This document shows positions 10,330 to 21,928 of a DNA stretch of 64,000 bases, piece after piece (within the stretch, counting starts at the first letter, position 1; each line of letters starts with the position of its first letter). The notes below the pieces were generated by a model. The model made no database searches, was not told where the DNA came from, and worked only from the letters and a program-made list of their open reading frames with translations. Location: assembly GCA_014529385.2 (NCBI GenBank), contig CM043944.1, positions 90,821,914 to 90,885,913 of the forward strand, in the 5' to 3' direction. This DNA is from Adiantum capillus-veneris (lineage: Eukaryota > Streptophyta > Polypodiopsida > Polypodiales > Pteridaceae). Made by a program: the position numbers and the translations under genes.

Positions 10330-13300
10330 CTCACAAGACTACACAAAAGATGATGCCATGGCTAAGACCAAGAAAGTATCCAAACAGATGCAAGTGAGTG
10401 TGGATGTAGAGAAGCAGTTCATTGTTGAACATGAGGAGACATAGATAGAAGAATCGGTACCTCATACAAAGATTGGCAAAAATGTGTTTCATCAAAGTGA
10501 GAGAGAGATTCTCAAACTCTGGGATTTAGAGGTGGTTCTTGAAGCCATGAGGATGGACTTTGATGCTAGCATAGCCAAGCATGTTGTTATAGAGACATTT
10601 GACCCAGACCAAAGCTCTACTGAGATTAATGACATGAAAATTCAGATCACAACAACAACACTAGGGCATATTCTCAGAATTCCATACCATGAGAAGTCCA
10701 AGGCATGTAACTTAGATGAAGTCAGCAAGTTTCTGAATGAAGATGTTGAAGCCCCTTAAGAAACAAAAGAAGGAATCTCAAGGAGTCCCAATCTTATCTC
10801 TGAAATACGAGCAAGTATACAAGTTTGTAGTTGAAGCCATTTTTCTAAAAAACAACCCAAGCTTTGTATCGAGAAAGTTATTTGCAATGCTTCTAAAGAG
10901 GCTAAAAGACCCCAAAGCCAAAATCAATCTAGAAAGCTTCCTTTAGGGCAGTCCAGTTCAACAAACAGCAAAGGTAAAAACTTAGAACCAGAATGTGTTC
11001 AAGGGGTGGTATGCCTAGCAATTTTTGTACTGGGGAATTTGCATCCCACCCAATCCTTATGTTGAAGAATTTTGGACCAAGGTAGCAAAAACTCCAATAG
11101 GGACTAGTGAGACCATTGGAAAGGAGCTAGGAACTCATAAGGAAACAAATACAACAACACATCTAGCAGTTATCACCATAGGCAAGAGAACACCACCACA
11201 GGCTGGTTTAGGGACACCAGATGCTAGCACAAATGACACCAAGAAGCAGAAGACATATGCCCTACTCAAGAAATTTTAGTTGAAAAGTAGATAACAAGCA
11301 AGCCATTAGAATAGACCAGTGGTCGAGGGAATTTTACAAATCAACCTATTGATCTGGCCCATACTTCTCCACACAAAACACAACAAATTGATGATACCCA
11401 ACAAATCCCACTAGTGGAGTCACAAGTGCAGAGTGCACCTCAGACTCAATTGGTGATGCCACCACCTTCATTCCAGTTTGGGCAACATGATCTCCTACAA
11501 CAACTCTAACAAAAGCCACTACATGATAGACTAGTGCTGCAACAACCAGACAAGGCACTCGTGACTTATCCAACCCCTTTCAAAGTTAACCAAAGACTCA
11601 TGGAGGAAAAGAGGTTTGATGAAGAAACCACGGATGAGGTACAAGGAAGGTTACAGGAGAAGAGGTCAGCTCTGAAATCCTTTATGGCCAACCACCACAC
11701 TCTGATGGCAATCACCAAAACATACATATATCAATCTCTAGTTGACATTGCTGACCTATAGGGGAATCTGACCTTTAATATGGAGGACCTACAAAATCTA
11801 TTGGAATCAATGAATTCAGACTTAGAAGAGAAGTTAGAGCAATACATGAGTGCGCTTGTAAATCACACTTTGGTTAAGTATATCAAGAACCAAAATGATG
11901 AAGAGGACCGGAGGACACAAGTGATGGTCGTTAGGATGATGATGATGATGACCAACCACCTTTTGACTCTGCAATTGGAGGTCAACCCACACAAGGTGAC
12001 GGTCATCAGGATGATGACGATGATGAGCAACCACCTTCGGACTCTGCAACTGGAGGTCAATCCACACAAGGTGACGATCATCAGGAACTCAAGTTGATCA
12101 GTCTCAAAATCAAACGAGACATCATAAATTATCAATCTGACCAACAATAGACTCAAGAATAGTCTCAGACACAAGGCCATACTGGTTCCAATCAGTAGTC
12201 AACACAGAAATTCATTGTTCAATTTACAGCACGGGATCAAGACAAGGGCAAGGGCCAATTAGTGGAATCTAGTTTAGACTCTGAATCTGAACAATGTCAT
12301 TCAACTGAGCTACTAGCTTTAAATAAAATCTCTGAGACGACAAAAAGCACTCGAAATTTTGAACTTTCTTGATGATGAAAAGGCATACTCGGATTTGGAA
12401 TGCTTTCAGATGTTGTTTGTGTGAGCTAGAAGTATGGTGAATTATTGGAAATCAATGAGCAACCACAACTAGAAGCTCTATCAATTACCTCCACATCCCA
12501 GTTGTATTCAAGTCCTATATAAAATTCATGAATGGTGTGTCACAAAGGAAGATCTCATGGCCAAACCCCATTTACAACAACACTCCACTATCAATCTAAA
12601 ATCTCTTGGGTTAGAACTTGAGATTATTATGGGGAATAAACCAACATAAAAGTGTATGAAAAACATCAAGGCACAAATCAAAGAAGTATTTATTCAGCTT
12701 TAGAGCACCAGGAAGATATTAGACCATAGAGTTCAAATACTATTGGAGAACAATGCTGCTTCTAGCAAAGAGGCCAGAACCAGAATGAGTCTGGGAGACC
12801 AAGAAAGAAGTCTCAAAAGTCTTTTCCACATGGTCAAAATCACCAAAAAATTTGATGCAGCAAGAAAACCAGGTGGTAATGAATTTCTTAGAGTTTGTTC
12901 CAAATTCACCTACATTGATCTACGTTGTTCCAACTAAGGACTCTAAACTGCCCAGATTCCTCCCTGCATTATATCCATTATACTACTCTGAGCCTACAAA
13001 TCAATAGAGCTACATCAAAATTTTCCAAGAGCTCAGAGAGCAGTATGAAGAGGCCACCATAGAATGGAGTGCGTGGAAGAAAGTCCTAACTGATGCCCTC
13101 AAGAAAGATCTGGTCCCTGATCTGCTTTAGTCAATCCAAAACTCTTAGATTAGGTTGGGCCAATGGAAGGTTCAAATCCGATGGTTAATTAAAATAAACA
13201 ATCTACTCTTGCAGCTCATTGTCAAAGCATCAAAGATACCAAAAAAGGAGCTAGCCAACAAGTCTTAGAACCATAGTTCAGAGAGATGGCCGAGATTATC

Positions 13301-13640
13301 TTTGAAGCCAAGGTAAAGTGTGATTAACCCCCCTTACCTTACGGGTGGATTCACACTACCTCATATTTTCATAAGTTGGCTAGAGCTTGCTTAACCAGAG
13401 GGAAAAGAACTTTATACAACCCTAATACAAAGACATGGAATGCATTAATGCCTTATGAAGATGAAATGATGATAGTTAAAAAAAGACCAGTTGGAGCAAG
13501 AGATATTGTACCGCTTGATCCAAAAAGAGAACAAGGGTCCTAGTCCAAGCGCTTCCAAACCATACAAAGTACTGTATAAACCTCCCAAGAAGAAGGCACC
13601 AGACAAGAAGAAGCGTGTTCAGTGGACTGACATTGGGTAA
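10330..13640 (+). pseudogene. E1 third ORF (post-integrase), broken
   Basis: Several frames carry one degraded polypeptide of unknown function. The N-terminal part (10484-10760) has IQITTTTLGHILRIP, similar in pattern to VEVVITKEIVAEALKLP in the E2 third ORF; both may be the 'putative plant transposon protein' type domain (inference). A Pro/Gln-rich linker and an acidic repeat follow, then a helical region (12740-12850), LMQQENQVVMN (12851-12885) and the C-terminal block PYGWIHTTS...RGKRTLYNPNTKT (13342-13440). The last two blocks reappear at 39957-40035 and 19998-20130. Confidence 0.7.
11920..12085 (+). repeat. 75-bp tandem repeat, acidic linker of E1 ORF3
   Basis: Units start at 11953 and 12028 (25 codons). 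In the Asp-rich frame each unit reads GDGHQDDDDD-QPP..DSA.GGQ.TQ; a partial third unit upstream has TAG where the others have CAG. Confidence 0.88.
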
Positions 13641-13678
13641 CTGCTCTCATTGGAAAATTTTGGTATACACCAAAATCT

Positions 13679-13696
13679 AAGAAATGGGAGAAGGAA
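13679..13696 (+). other. E1 polypurine tract
   Basis: 'AAGAAATGGGAGAAGGAA' lies immediately before the 3' LTR and would prime plus-strand DNA synthesis. Confidence 0.85.
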
Positions 13697-14122
13697 TGTA
13701 AATGGTGGGAATGAATTCCAAACTGAGGCATTGAGGCTGGTAGTTACCAGAAATAAGTTACAGGGGTAATCAACACATGGAACAATCAATTAGATAGCTA
13801 GTATAGAGAGCTATAAATAAGGCACATTACTTCATTTGTAGGGACCGAGAATTAAATCCATGAGCCTAGTGTTAAGAATCGTTCATACTTTGTAATTCTC
13901 ATTAATCTAAAGGCTAACTTGTTTCACTAACTACATTTGTACACAATGATCTAGTCTGAATAATACAACTTTAGTTTCACTTCTTATTTTTAGTGTCAAT
14001 CTCTTTTTAGTTCTAGTCTTATCTTTTGGTTATTACTGTCTTGTCTGAAGTCTTATGTATTGTCTGAACTAACTCTAACTACCAACCTAGAATAGCTATC
14101 TAAAAGTATCTAGCTCATTCCA
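13697..14122 (+). repeat. E1 3' LTR
   Basis: 426 bp, TGTAAATGG...TTCCA, paired with 6376-6795. Confidence 0.93.
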
Positions 14123-14128
14123 AAAGGC

Positions 14129-14130
<2 letters not shown>

Positions 14131-14222
<92 letters not shown>
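14131..14222. repeat. (CT)n(CA)n microsatellite at the E1 insertion site
   Basis: (CT)n to about 14168 then (CA)n to 14221. This is the microsatellite that joins modules X and Y in the intact copy C. Confidence 0.97.
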
Positions 14223-14225
<3 letters not shown>

Positions 14226-14602
14226 GAAAAATGAAATCAAAAGTAGTAAATGTCTTTGGAAGGCCAACATGACCCATGAGACCAAAGAGTTGCAACCATA
14301 GTGAGACAAATACAACCTTCAAGAATGAAACTAAAACTAGGGTAGCTAAAATGTAAGAAAAATGCCATACATGCAATAGGTGAAGGCACTCAAGTACAAT
14401 ACATTAGCTGGGTTTGCTATACAAAATGAGGAAATCTCATGACTACAAAATGAGGAAATCTTATGACTATCTTATGGGCTCTATAGTATGATGTCTACCT
14501 CCACAATAAACAAAGGAGTCGACCTTCCCACTCTCCAACAATGATATGAATCTTTCATTTGTAGAAGACATTATTACAAAGGCCTTGATAGAGAGAGACA
14601 CA

Positions 14603-14677
<75 letters not shown>

Positions 14678-14890
14678 CTCTTTGACAATAGTTACACACT
14701 AGAATAACCTAGTCACTTGACATCTATTCCAGTTTAGATTCAAAGTCATATGTGAGATCTGATTAGATTAGATAGAACAAATAGAAACAAATTTCAGATG
14801 AACATAAGGAAGACTATACATATAACTCAACTAAAAGAACACAATCAAATGTTGGACAACAAAACAACTAGAGCTTCATTTTCTCCTTAC
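14223..14890 (+). repeat. Low-copy repeat module Y, copy B
   Basis: Matches 5501-6120 and 18590-19165. It contains a (CA)n(GA)n tract at 14598-14675 where copies A and C have (GA)n only. From 14891 to 15030 nothing else is recognised. Confidence 0.85.
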
Positions 14891-15030
14891 AATGATTCAA
14901 TCTATTTTTCCTCAGTAAATAACTTCAGTACTCTCCTTAAGTAGAGTTGACACCATTATTTTGGGGGACTCGTAACTAGAGTTAGCATCGTCGAGACTCT
15001 TAACTAGACTTGACTAGAATTAACATCAAT

Positions 15031-15228
15031 TTTTTGTGGGTTTAGTAACTAGAGCCTTTTTTTTATGCTTAGCTTCATTGTATCCTTTTAATCATTCAAT
15101 AATCCATTTTTCCTTGGTATCTTCGGTTTTTTTTGTGGGTTTAGTAACTAGAGTCTTTTTTTGATGCTTAGCTTCATTTTATCCTTTTGATAATTCAATA
15201 ATCCCATTTTTCCTTGGTATCTTCAGTA
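15031..15228. repeat. 99-bp tandem duplication
   Basis: Two units offset by 99 bp, each with 'TTTGTGGGTTTAGTAACTAG', 'GATGCTTAGCTTCAT' (TATGC in the first) and 'TTTTTCCTTGGTATCTTC'. No coding role seen. From 15229 to 15670 no feature is recognised. Confidence 0.9.
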
Positions 15229-15666
15229 CTCACAAAGTTGTTGCCAATATGTGTGATCGTGGATTCAAACGCCACACCATACTAGTTGCTCTTTTTCTCA
15301 CCTACTAAAACCACTCGCTACATATGATTTCATGGCCTTTTTGGCATGCTTAAGTACGCCATAGAAAAGAAGGGACAAAGGCGAAGGAGTTTTTGGATGA
15401 CTTCTTTTAGTTGGTCCTTTTATTTAAGAGCCTCAAGTGATGGGCTCATACAACTTTCACAAAGAGATCTCATCATATAGATACGTGGGCACCTCTTCAT
15501 TAACAATTTTTCAGATTATTATTATTAATAAAGAGGGCTATCAAAAAGGCATCTTCTTTCAAAATTGTCCATATCCACAAAAATAATACCTTTGCGGTGA
15601 AATGTAAGTAACAACTGGTCACAATCATCATATTGTAAAATTCTTTACTCTTTGGTTGCAACAAGC

Positions 15667-15671
<5 letters not shown>

Positions 15672-15715
<44 letters not shown>
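15672..15715. repeat. (CT)n microsatellite
   Basis: About 22 CT units. The DNA from 15716 to 16220 is AT-rich; I see no gene in it. Confidence 0.97.
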
Positions 15716-16221
15716 GTGACATACATGAGCTGCATCTAGACTTGGCCCATGCTTTGTCATAAGCAAGCAATTCCCCTCTCTTCATAGAAACATACTCAAT
15801 GTTGGAGTTTTCGTTAGTGTCTCTGTAATGTGCGTGCACATATGTAGATACACTCACTGTAGTAACTAATGAATTAAGGGAGGAGGGGCAACAATGGAGG
15901 TGCATAGAATTTAGCAATTTTTCAAGCACTTTATGAAAGAGTATAGAAGTGTCTCTTTCTAGTTGTTTTTTTTTTGAAAGAGTTCAAAATATAAATTTTC
16001 ACAAAATTTTAAAAATATCAATAGTGGCCTTAAAAAAGGACCCTTGAAAAGAAAAAGGAAATATATATTGTCAAAAATTAGCTTTTCATAAAATAACAAA
16101 AGCTCCATCAAAATTGCCTTATTTTTTTTGTTACATGCACTTAAATCGGTACATTTACCTTATGTAAAGCAAAAAGTTTTTTGATTTTCCATTGTTGAAA
16201 GGCTTTTCATTTCCTGCAATC

Positions 16222-17690
16222 TTTTTTTTTGTGCAAAATTCACAATTTGTGAGTGTATTGTATTAAGAACAACATAAAATTTAAAAACAACCTCAAGCTC
16301 AAGCCGAGTCTTGAGGTGCTAAAGATTACAAGTTGGACATCTACTGCCTCTCATTGAGGCTTATCATAACTGGATTAACAAAGTAGGTGAACCATAGTTC
16401 TAGGATTTTACTTATTGTAGGTTGACAAAACAACATGGGAAGCCCTAGCCCAGTCTCCCATCTTGCTTGCTTTCGAGCGTATAGATCATCACTCCTCTTT
16501 TTTGTGTAATCTTTGAGAAGCTTGCCACATTAAGGTCTCCTTAAAACACACCATGATTTCTTGCCCTCCATATATGGTGAAAGAAGAATTACCTGACAGT
16601 TTGAGTGCAGATGAGAAGAGAAAGACTTCCCAACTTCTTGCCACCAAGGAAAAAATCAGTCTTGAAGAACCCGATATGCCATGTCCTTTGGACCCACTTA
16701 TAGATTTTCCGTGCTAGGCCTTTGATTGCTTGGCATTCCTTAAATAGGTGGTCCTAATCCTCATCACTTGTTGTCTTGCACCCCAAGCATCGATCGGACC
16801 CAATTCCTCTTTCTTGGATCTTTACGCTTGTTTTGATGGAGCACCCCACATCACCTTCCATAAAAATAGCTTCATAAAGTGCGGTCACTTTGACTTCCAG
16901 ATGTTCTCCATGACTTTCTCCCATTGTTCTTCCGGCCATTATCTCTTCCATATTTTGTTGAGGGGGATAGACCAATTATTCTCGTGTATTAATGCATGAT
17001 ATATGCCTTTAGAATGGGGTTTCCATAACAGACTAATTCCGGACCATCTCTCCAAGCATATCACTCAATCTTGGATTCACAAATTGGCATTACAACATTG
17101 CCAAGCTCTTTTATCACTTTGTTGACTAACAATATCTCATAGCCATTTAGTTGAAACTGAGTTGCTAGAAATTCAATGTTTTTCCAACTCTTATTGTTAT
17201 CGTCCCTAAACCGAGCAAGCCGATTCAGACCCTTATTAGTCACTTTCTAGGCAGTTTCTATCCAATGGGGGCTTTGTGGCGGTCCTACAACTTTAGATAG
17301 CTAGGGAGATAGAGCTCTTGAAGTACCTAGTTTCTTCCCCCCCTCCAAAATCCAAGTTGCTCTTTTGCACTTCCTTACCAGTTTCCCTGAGATGCCCCCT
17401 AGACTTAGGCTAGCCCACGTTGGGGCTAAGAGTTTGTCATGAAACTCTACTCCTTTCCACTTACAACCTTTTGAAACAAGTTTAGCTGCATCTAACATAT
17501 CCTTGATCATGATAGCCCAAGATTGGTTCTGTTTAGCCAATGAGACCACAAATCTAACTCACTGGGCCTCAACATAGGAAATTGGGTTAAGAATTTTGAG
17601 CCCTCCTTGGTCCATTGGTCGAGTGATTGACTCCCATTTGGCCCACTCCCATGGTTTGAAGGCTTTCGTGTTGTTTTTTCATAAAAATCT
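16222..17690 (-). mobile_element. 5'-truncated LINE fragment (L1-like 3' end)
   Basis: On the minus strand, degraded ORF2 C-terminal sequence runs from about 17690 (WEWAKWESITRP, GGLKILNPISYVEAQ) through KSWKNIEFLATQFQLNG to a zf-RVT-like Cys/His segment (SDRCLGCK...DHLFKECQAIKG, about 16710-16800). A 3' UTR follows, ending in a T9 run at 16222-16230, i.e. a short poly(A) tail. Several stops and frameshifts show it is dead. The RT proper is absent, as is usual for 5'-truncated LINE copies. Confidence 0.78.
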
Positions 17691-17756
17691 TTTTGTTGAT
17701 TTTAAGAACTCTTTTCAATGACACTTCATTTGCTATAATCATACCCTCCGATTTTT

Positions 17757-18058
17757 CATTTTAAATCTTCTTACCCTTCACTTTTGCATTTTAGATTAGA
17801 AAGTTTGTAACGTCTTCTTTGAAGTCAATATGGATGCCCTCTCCTTCCTTGAAATTTTTAAAGTAAAACATTTTTTCACTTTTAATTGTCAAAAGGCTTT
17901 TCATTTTCTACAATATTACCCTTCACTTTTGCATTTTAAATCTTCTTACCCTTCACTTTTCCGTGTTAGATTAAAAGTTTGTAAGGTGTTCTTTGACAAG
18001 TGGATGCTCAACCACTATATGACACACGTGAATGCCCTCTCCTTCCTTTAAATTTTCT
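17757..18058. repeat. ~175-bp imperfect tandem duplication
   Basis: 'CATTTTAAATCTTCTTACCC' occurs at about 17757 and 17934, and 'GCCCTCTCCTTCCTT' ends both units (about 17835 and 18036). The second unit has an extra ~25 bp. Confidence 0.85.
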
Positions 18059-18239
18059 AACTTTATTATATAATATAGATAAACAATATAGATATGCACA
18101 TTGTAGTAACTAAACTCTATTTTTTGTTCCTCACGGGGCTCAAGTCCTCTCTTGGACAAGGGCAATATTTACACTCACATGCGCCTAATGCTAGTGTCAC
18201 ATGTTTAACATAAGATTAAATTTGATACACTCTTTTAAG

Positions 18240-18499
18240 TCTATAACATTAAATATTTTGAAGAATTCCGTCTCCAATTCAATTAATAGCAAGCATTACA
18301 TTTTAAGCTTCTCATTTATTCGAGTGGAGTAACATTGACCCTCTTCACCCAATTTAACATGTCATATGAGGTCCTCATTAATTTTGGATAATAGCTAGAC
18401 TTTGTTTTCTAGCGTAGTCAAGACATAACTCTGTATTTCTAGTATTCTTGCTACCACACTTTTCTTGAATTCAAAATGTTGTTTTGAATTGAAACACAA

Positions 18500-18500
<1 letters not shown>
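18240..18500 (+). repeat. Low-copy repeat module X, copy C
   Basis: Same content as 6140-6375; here it is followed without interruption by (CT)n(CA)n and module Y, so it shows the empty-site order. Confidence 0.85.
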
Positions 18501-18588
<88 letters not shown>

Positions 18589-18589
18589 A
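18501..18589. repeat. (CT)n(CA)n(CT)n(CA)n microsatellite
   Basis: Alternating CT and CA tracts link modules X and Y of copy C. Confidence 0.97.
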
Positions 18590-18938
18590 GTAAGAAAAAT
18601 GAAATGAAAAGTACTAAGTGTTTTCAAAATGCCAAAATGACCCATGAGACCAAAGAGTTGCAACCATAGTGAGACAAATACAACCTTCAAGAATGAGACT
18701 AAAACTAGGGTTTCTAAAATCTAAGAAAAATGCTATACATGCAGTAAGTGAAGGCACTTGAGTACAATACATTAGTTGAGTTTGGTATACAAAATGAGGA
18801 CAGTCTCATGAACTATCTTATCGGTCTCTAAAGCATGGTGTCTACCTCCACAATTGATGAAGAAGTCGGCCTTTCCCACTCTCTAGCAATGATTTGAATC
18901 TTTTATTTGTAGATGAAATTATTACAAAGGTCTTGATC

Positions 18939-18991
<53 letters not shown>

Positions 18992-19165
18992 TTTGACAAT
19001 AGTTACACACTAGAATGACCTGATCACTTGACATCTATTCTAGTTTAGAACTTCAAAGTCAAATGGCAGATTGGATTAGATTAGGTAGGACAAACAAAAG
19101 CAGACTATAGATGAACGCAAGGAAGACCACACAAACAACTAAGTTGAAAGAATAGAATCAAATGT
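18590..19165 (+). repeat. Low-copy repeat module Y, copy C
   Basis: Third copy of module Y, with a (GA)n at 18941-18985. It ends where the 134-bp tandem repeats begin. Confidence 0.85.
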
Positions 19166-19167
19166 TG

Positions 19168-19569
19168 GACAACAAGACAATTGGAACTAATATATTCACA
19201 TTATTGAGTCAGAAGCTCCATTGAATGGCGCTGAGTGCTGGATTACAAAGGAGTACAAGACTTTCCAAAAGGTTAGGATTGCAACAGAGCTAGATCGACA
19301 AGACAACAAGACAACTAAAATTGATATATTGAGATTATTGAGTTAGAAGTTTTATTGAATGGCAATGAGTGCCGGATTACAAAGGAGTACAAGAGTTCCC
19401 AAATGGTTAGGAAAGCAACAAAGCTAGATCGACAAGACAACAAGACAAATGAAGCTGATATATTCATATCATTGAGGCATAAGTACAATTGAATGGCACT
19501 AAGTTCTGGATTACAAAGGAGTTCAAGAGTTCCCAAAAGGTTATGAGTGCAATAGAGCTAGATCAACTA
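19168..19569. repeat. 134-bp tandem repeat, three copies
   Basis: Units start at 19168, 19302 and 19436 (period exactly 134), each with 'GACAACAAGACAA', 'GGATTACAAAGGAGT' and 'GAGCTAGATC' or near variants. The third copy is the most diverged at its end. Confidence 0.93.
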
Positions 19570-20300
19570 CTAGAGCAACAAACCGATAGATATAACATAC
19601 CCCAAGATGAAAGGATTGGGTCCTATTCATAGGAGCCCATACTCTGTTCTAACTGCCTATGCAATTATATAGTTATTGACTCATGATTACTACTGCTATT
19701 GGTAATCCTACTATGCATTGGTGCTTCCATAGAGGTAGTTCCACTATCTACATCCTCCTCCCCTTTCTTACACTTTGGCATAATTCCTAAATTCTAGATT
19801 TTTCTTTGACTTTAGCGTTTGCATTTTTGTTTATTGAGAGCCTTCTTCAAGGTGCCCTTAAAGAAATTTTGGGTTGGCATTTGAAGGATTCCTAGTTGAA
19901 CTTGACCTAGAGAACTAGGTAGTGTAAATGGCTTCCTGCTCCAATTGCTCTCTTTGCTCTATCAACATCTCCACTTCTTAAGGTGTGATAGCATTTTAGG
20001 TTTTTGTATGAGGGTCGTATAGGGTCTTCTTGCCTTTAGCAACCTTGCCTATGCTAGCTTCTGACATCTGGAGAATGTGTGGATCCATCCTATTGGATTC
20101 GGTTGGTTGGATTTGATGAGGGCTTCAAATAATACTTTAATATTCTCTCTAAACTAGGGTTCAAAGTTGTCTTTATTGGCCAAATATTTTTCAGAGTATC
20201 TTAGAGGCCTCTGTTAATAATTGTAACAATTAATTTGTATACTTGATTAATAGACTAATATGGCCCCACCATTGATTCATCATGCCTCTAAATTGAGCAG
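19570..20300 (-). pseudogene. C-terminal remnant of an E1-ORF3-like protein
   Basis: Minus-strand pieces PIGWIHTFSRCQKLA (about 20050-20105) and GKKTLYDPHTKT (about 19998-20036) match the end of E1 ORF3 (PYGWIHTTS..FHKLA, GKRTLYNPNTKT). Stops and at least one frameshift are present. The segment abuts the left target duplication of E2 and, if E2 is removed, joins directly to 39770-40260, which carries the preceding part of the same homology. Confidence 0.65.
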
Positions 20301-20305
20301 ATCAT
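20301..20305. other. E2 target-site duplication, left
   Basis: ATCAT, identical to 39765-39769. Confidence 0.93.
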
Positions 20306-20805
20306 TGTGGGACGGGTGTCTAACCTCACTCCTATCTTATTGCAGATGTAGCGAGAACCACGAATAAATTGTCAATCCATGGGATGAAGATGACTCGCCT
20401 AGTACATAGAGGCTACAAGAGGTTGTCAATCTCTTGGAAAACAACAAACAACTCGCATCTAACTCAAGCTACACTCAAATGAATGAAATCACCAAAAGCC
20501 AATAGCTCATCGGCAAACAAATCACATTCGTTACAGCATCAAATGACATCCAAACATAATGGAACTTCTAGGACATATTTATAAGACCTAAGCGCACATG
20601 CTTATGGTCTCAAATACCACTTTAAGTCAAGCGCAAAAATTGCAAAAGCCAGGTTGATACAATTTGGAAGCTTGTAGCCCCGACTCATCAATTACAATAT
20701 TTATCTGGAAAATAGGAGTTACAATATTTCAGATTCATCGAAATAATAAATGCTTTTACAATGAGAGCTCCAAAAAATGGTATCCGAGTTAGCTTGCTGC
20801 TAATA
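20306..20805 (-). repeat. E2 3' LTR, internally deleted
   Basis: 500 bp matching both ends of the 888-bp 5' LTR. The middle (equivalent to about 39216-39603) is missing. The junction reads 'GCAAAAATTGCAAAAGCC'. Confidence 0.93.
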
Positions 20806-20822
20806 TTACCCCCCTCATCGCC
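20806..20822 (-). other. E2 polypurine tract
   Basis: On the minus strand 'GATGAGGGGGGTAA' directly precedes the 3' LTR. Confidence 0.8.
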
Positions 20823-21279
20823 TGTGTCGTCCCTTGACACAGCTTTATGGGCTGAAATAATCTTTGGGTTGACAACTGGTGAGGCGGTCTTTACGTGCAT
20901 GTAAAGCTTTCTCATATCTTATCTTTATTTCTTTGTCTGGAACCTGCAAAATGGCATGGTGACCCTGTTTTTTAGCTCAATGGCTAAGTAGCCTACAAAT
21001 CTGGAGGTTAAGTTGCTGATCAATGGCCCAAAAATCTTCGTTCGCCAAGTGAAAAACCCTATATAGAATGCTTCCTTAAACGCCAACATATTGTGAGATG
21101 GTAAGAACATGCACTGGGCGTAGAAGCCATAAAGAACTTCTTCAAAAGTTGGCCGCTTAAGGTGTAGAAAAGACCCTTGTTGCCCTTGAGGAATGGCATC
21201 CACGATGCTCTTGCTTGCTTTGGCTCGTGAAAAGCTTCAATGCATGTGAGCAGCATTCGGAAAATTTTGTAGAGCATAG

Positions 21280-21337
21280 TGTTGAGGTTGGGAAGCTATG
21301 GTGGATGCAGTCGAAGGGTTGCCATGTCGTGCAGCAG

Positions 21338-21387
<50 letters not shown>

Positions 21388-21928
21388 AAGAGAATTCGAT
21401 ACAGAAGCCAGAAAAGAAAAATAACGCTACATTTTTACTTATGTGAAACTTTACATATATAAGAGTCTTTTAGGTAGCCATGCAAAAACAACTCGACTCC
21501 TAACTGAACTCTCCTTTGCATTCTCCAAGGGAGTTTCCTACGAGTAGATGACCAACAAGGGCTTGAACCTAACAATGAGACGACTTGAGGGCCTTCTGCA
21601 GCGCCCTAGTCAACTTGGCTATGAAGCAACAACGCCTGAGAGCACCGAAGCTCTGATACCATCTGTTGAGGTTGGGAAGCTATGGTGGATGCAGCCGAAG
21701 GGTTTCCATGGCATGCAACAGAACGAGAGAGAGAGAGGAGAAAGAGGATTCAATACAGAAGCCATAAAAGAAAAATAATGCTACATTTTTACTTATGTGA
21801 AACTTTACATATATAAGAGGCTTTTAGGTAGCCATGCAAAAACAACTCGACTCCTAACTGAACTCTCCTCTGCATGCTCCAAGGGAGTTTCCCACGAGTA
21901 GATGACCGACAAGGGCTTGAACCCAACA
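21280..21928 (-). mobile_element. TRIM (terminal-repeat retrotransposon in miniature), 649 bp
   Basis: Two LTRs (21280-21574, 295 bp; 21664-21928, 265 bp) with ends TGTTGAGG...C(C/T)AACA flank only 89 bp. The internal part has, on the minus strand two bases after the right LTR, TGGTATCAGAGC (21661-21650), the initiator-tRNA-Met primer site. A perfect 5-bp duplication CATAG lies at 21275-21279 and 21929-21933. There is no coding capacity, so movement needs enzymes in trans. No good polypurine tract is visible before the left LTR. Confidence 0.93.
21341..21382. repeat. (GA)n inside the TRIM left LTR
   Basis: 42 bp of GA; the same place in the right LTR (21725-21738) has only about 14 bp, which explains nearly all of the 30-bp LTR length difference. 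Confidence 0.93.

Larger units (their letters stand above)
6376..14122 (+). mobile_element. LTR retrotransposon E1 (Ty3/gypsy, with extra 3' ORF), decayed
   Basis: LTRs at 6376-6795 and 13697-14122 begin TGTAAA and end TTCCA. Flanks AAAGA (6371-6375) and AAAGG (14123-14127) are an imperfect 5-bp target duplication. Order is gag, RT, RNase H, integrase and a ~3.3-kb third ORF region after integrase, as in Tat/Athila-type elements (family assignment is inference). LTRs differ by many substitutions and indels and all frames carry stops, so it is old and inactive. It is inserted into the X-(CT)n(CA)n-Y repeat. Confidence 0.93.

Noticed and set aside
15645-15929. 94-codon minus ORF
   Set aside because: Its end is a CT microsatellite and the remainder shows no motif or homologue in the window.
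21280-21928. Reading the two 270-295-bp copies as a simple tandem duplication
   Set aside because: TG/CA ends, a tRNA-Met primer site between the copies and a perfect CATAG duplication outside them fit a TRIM far better.
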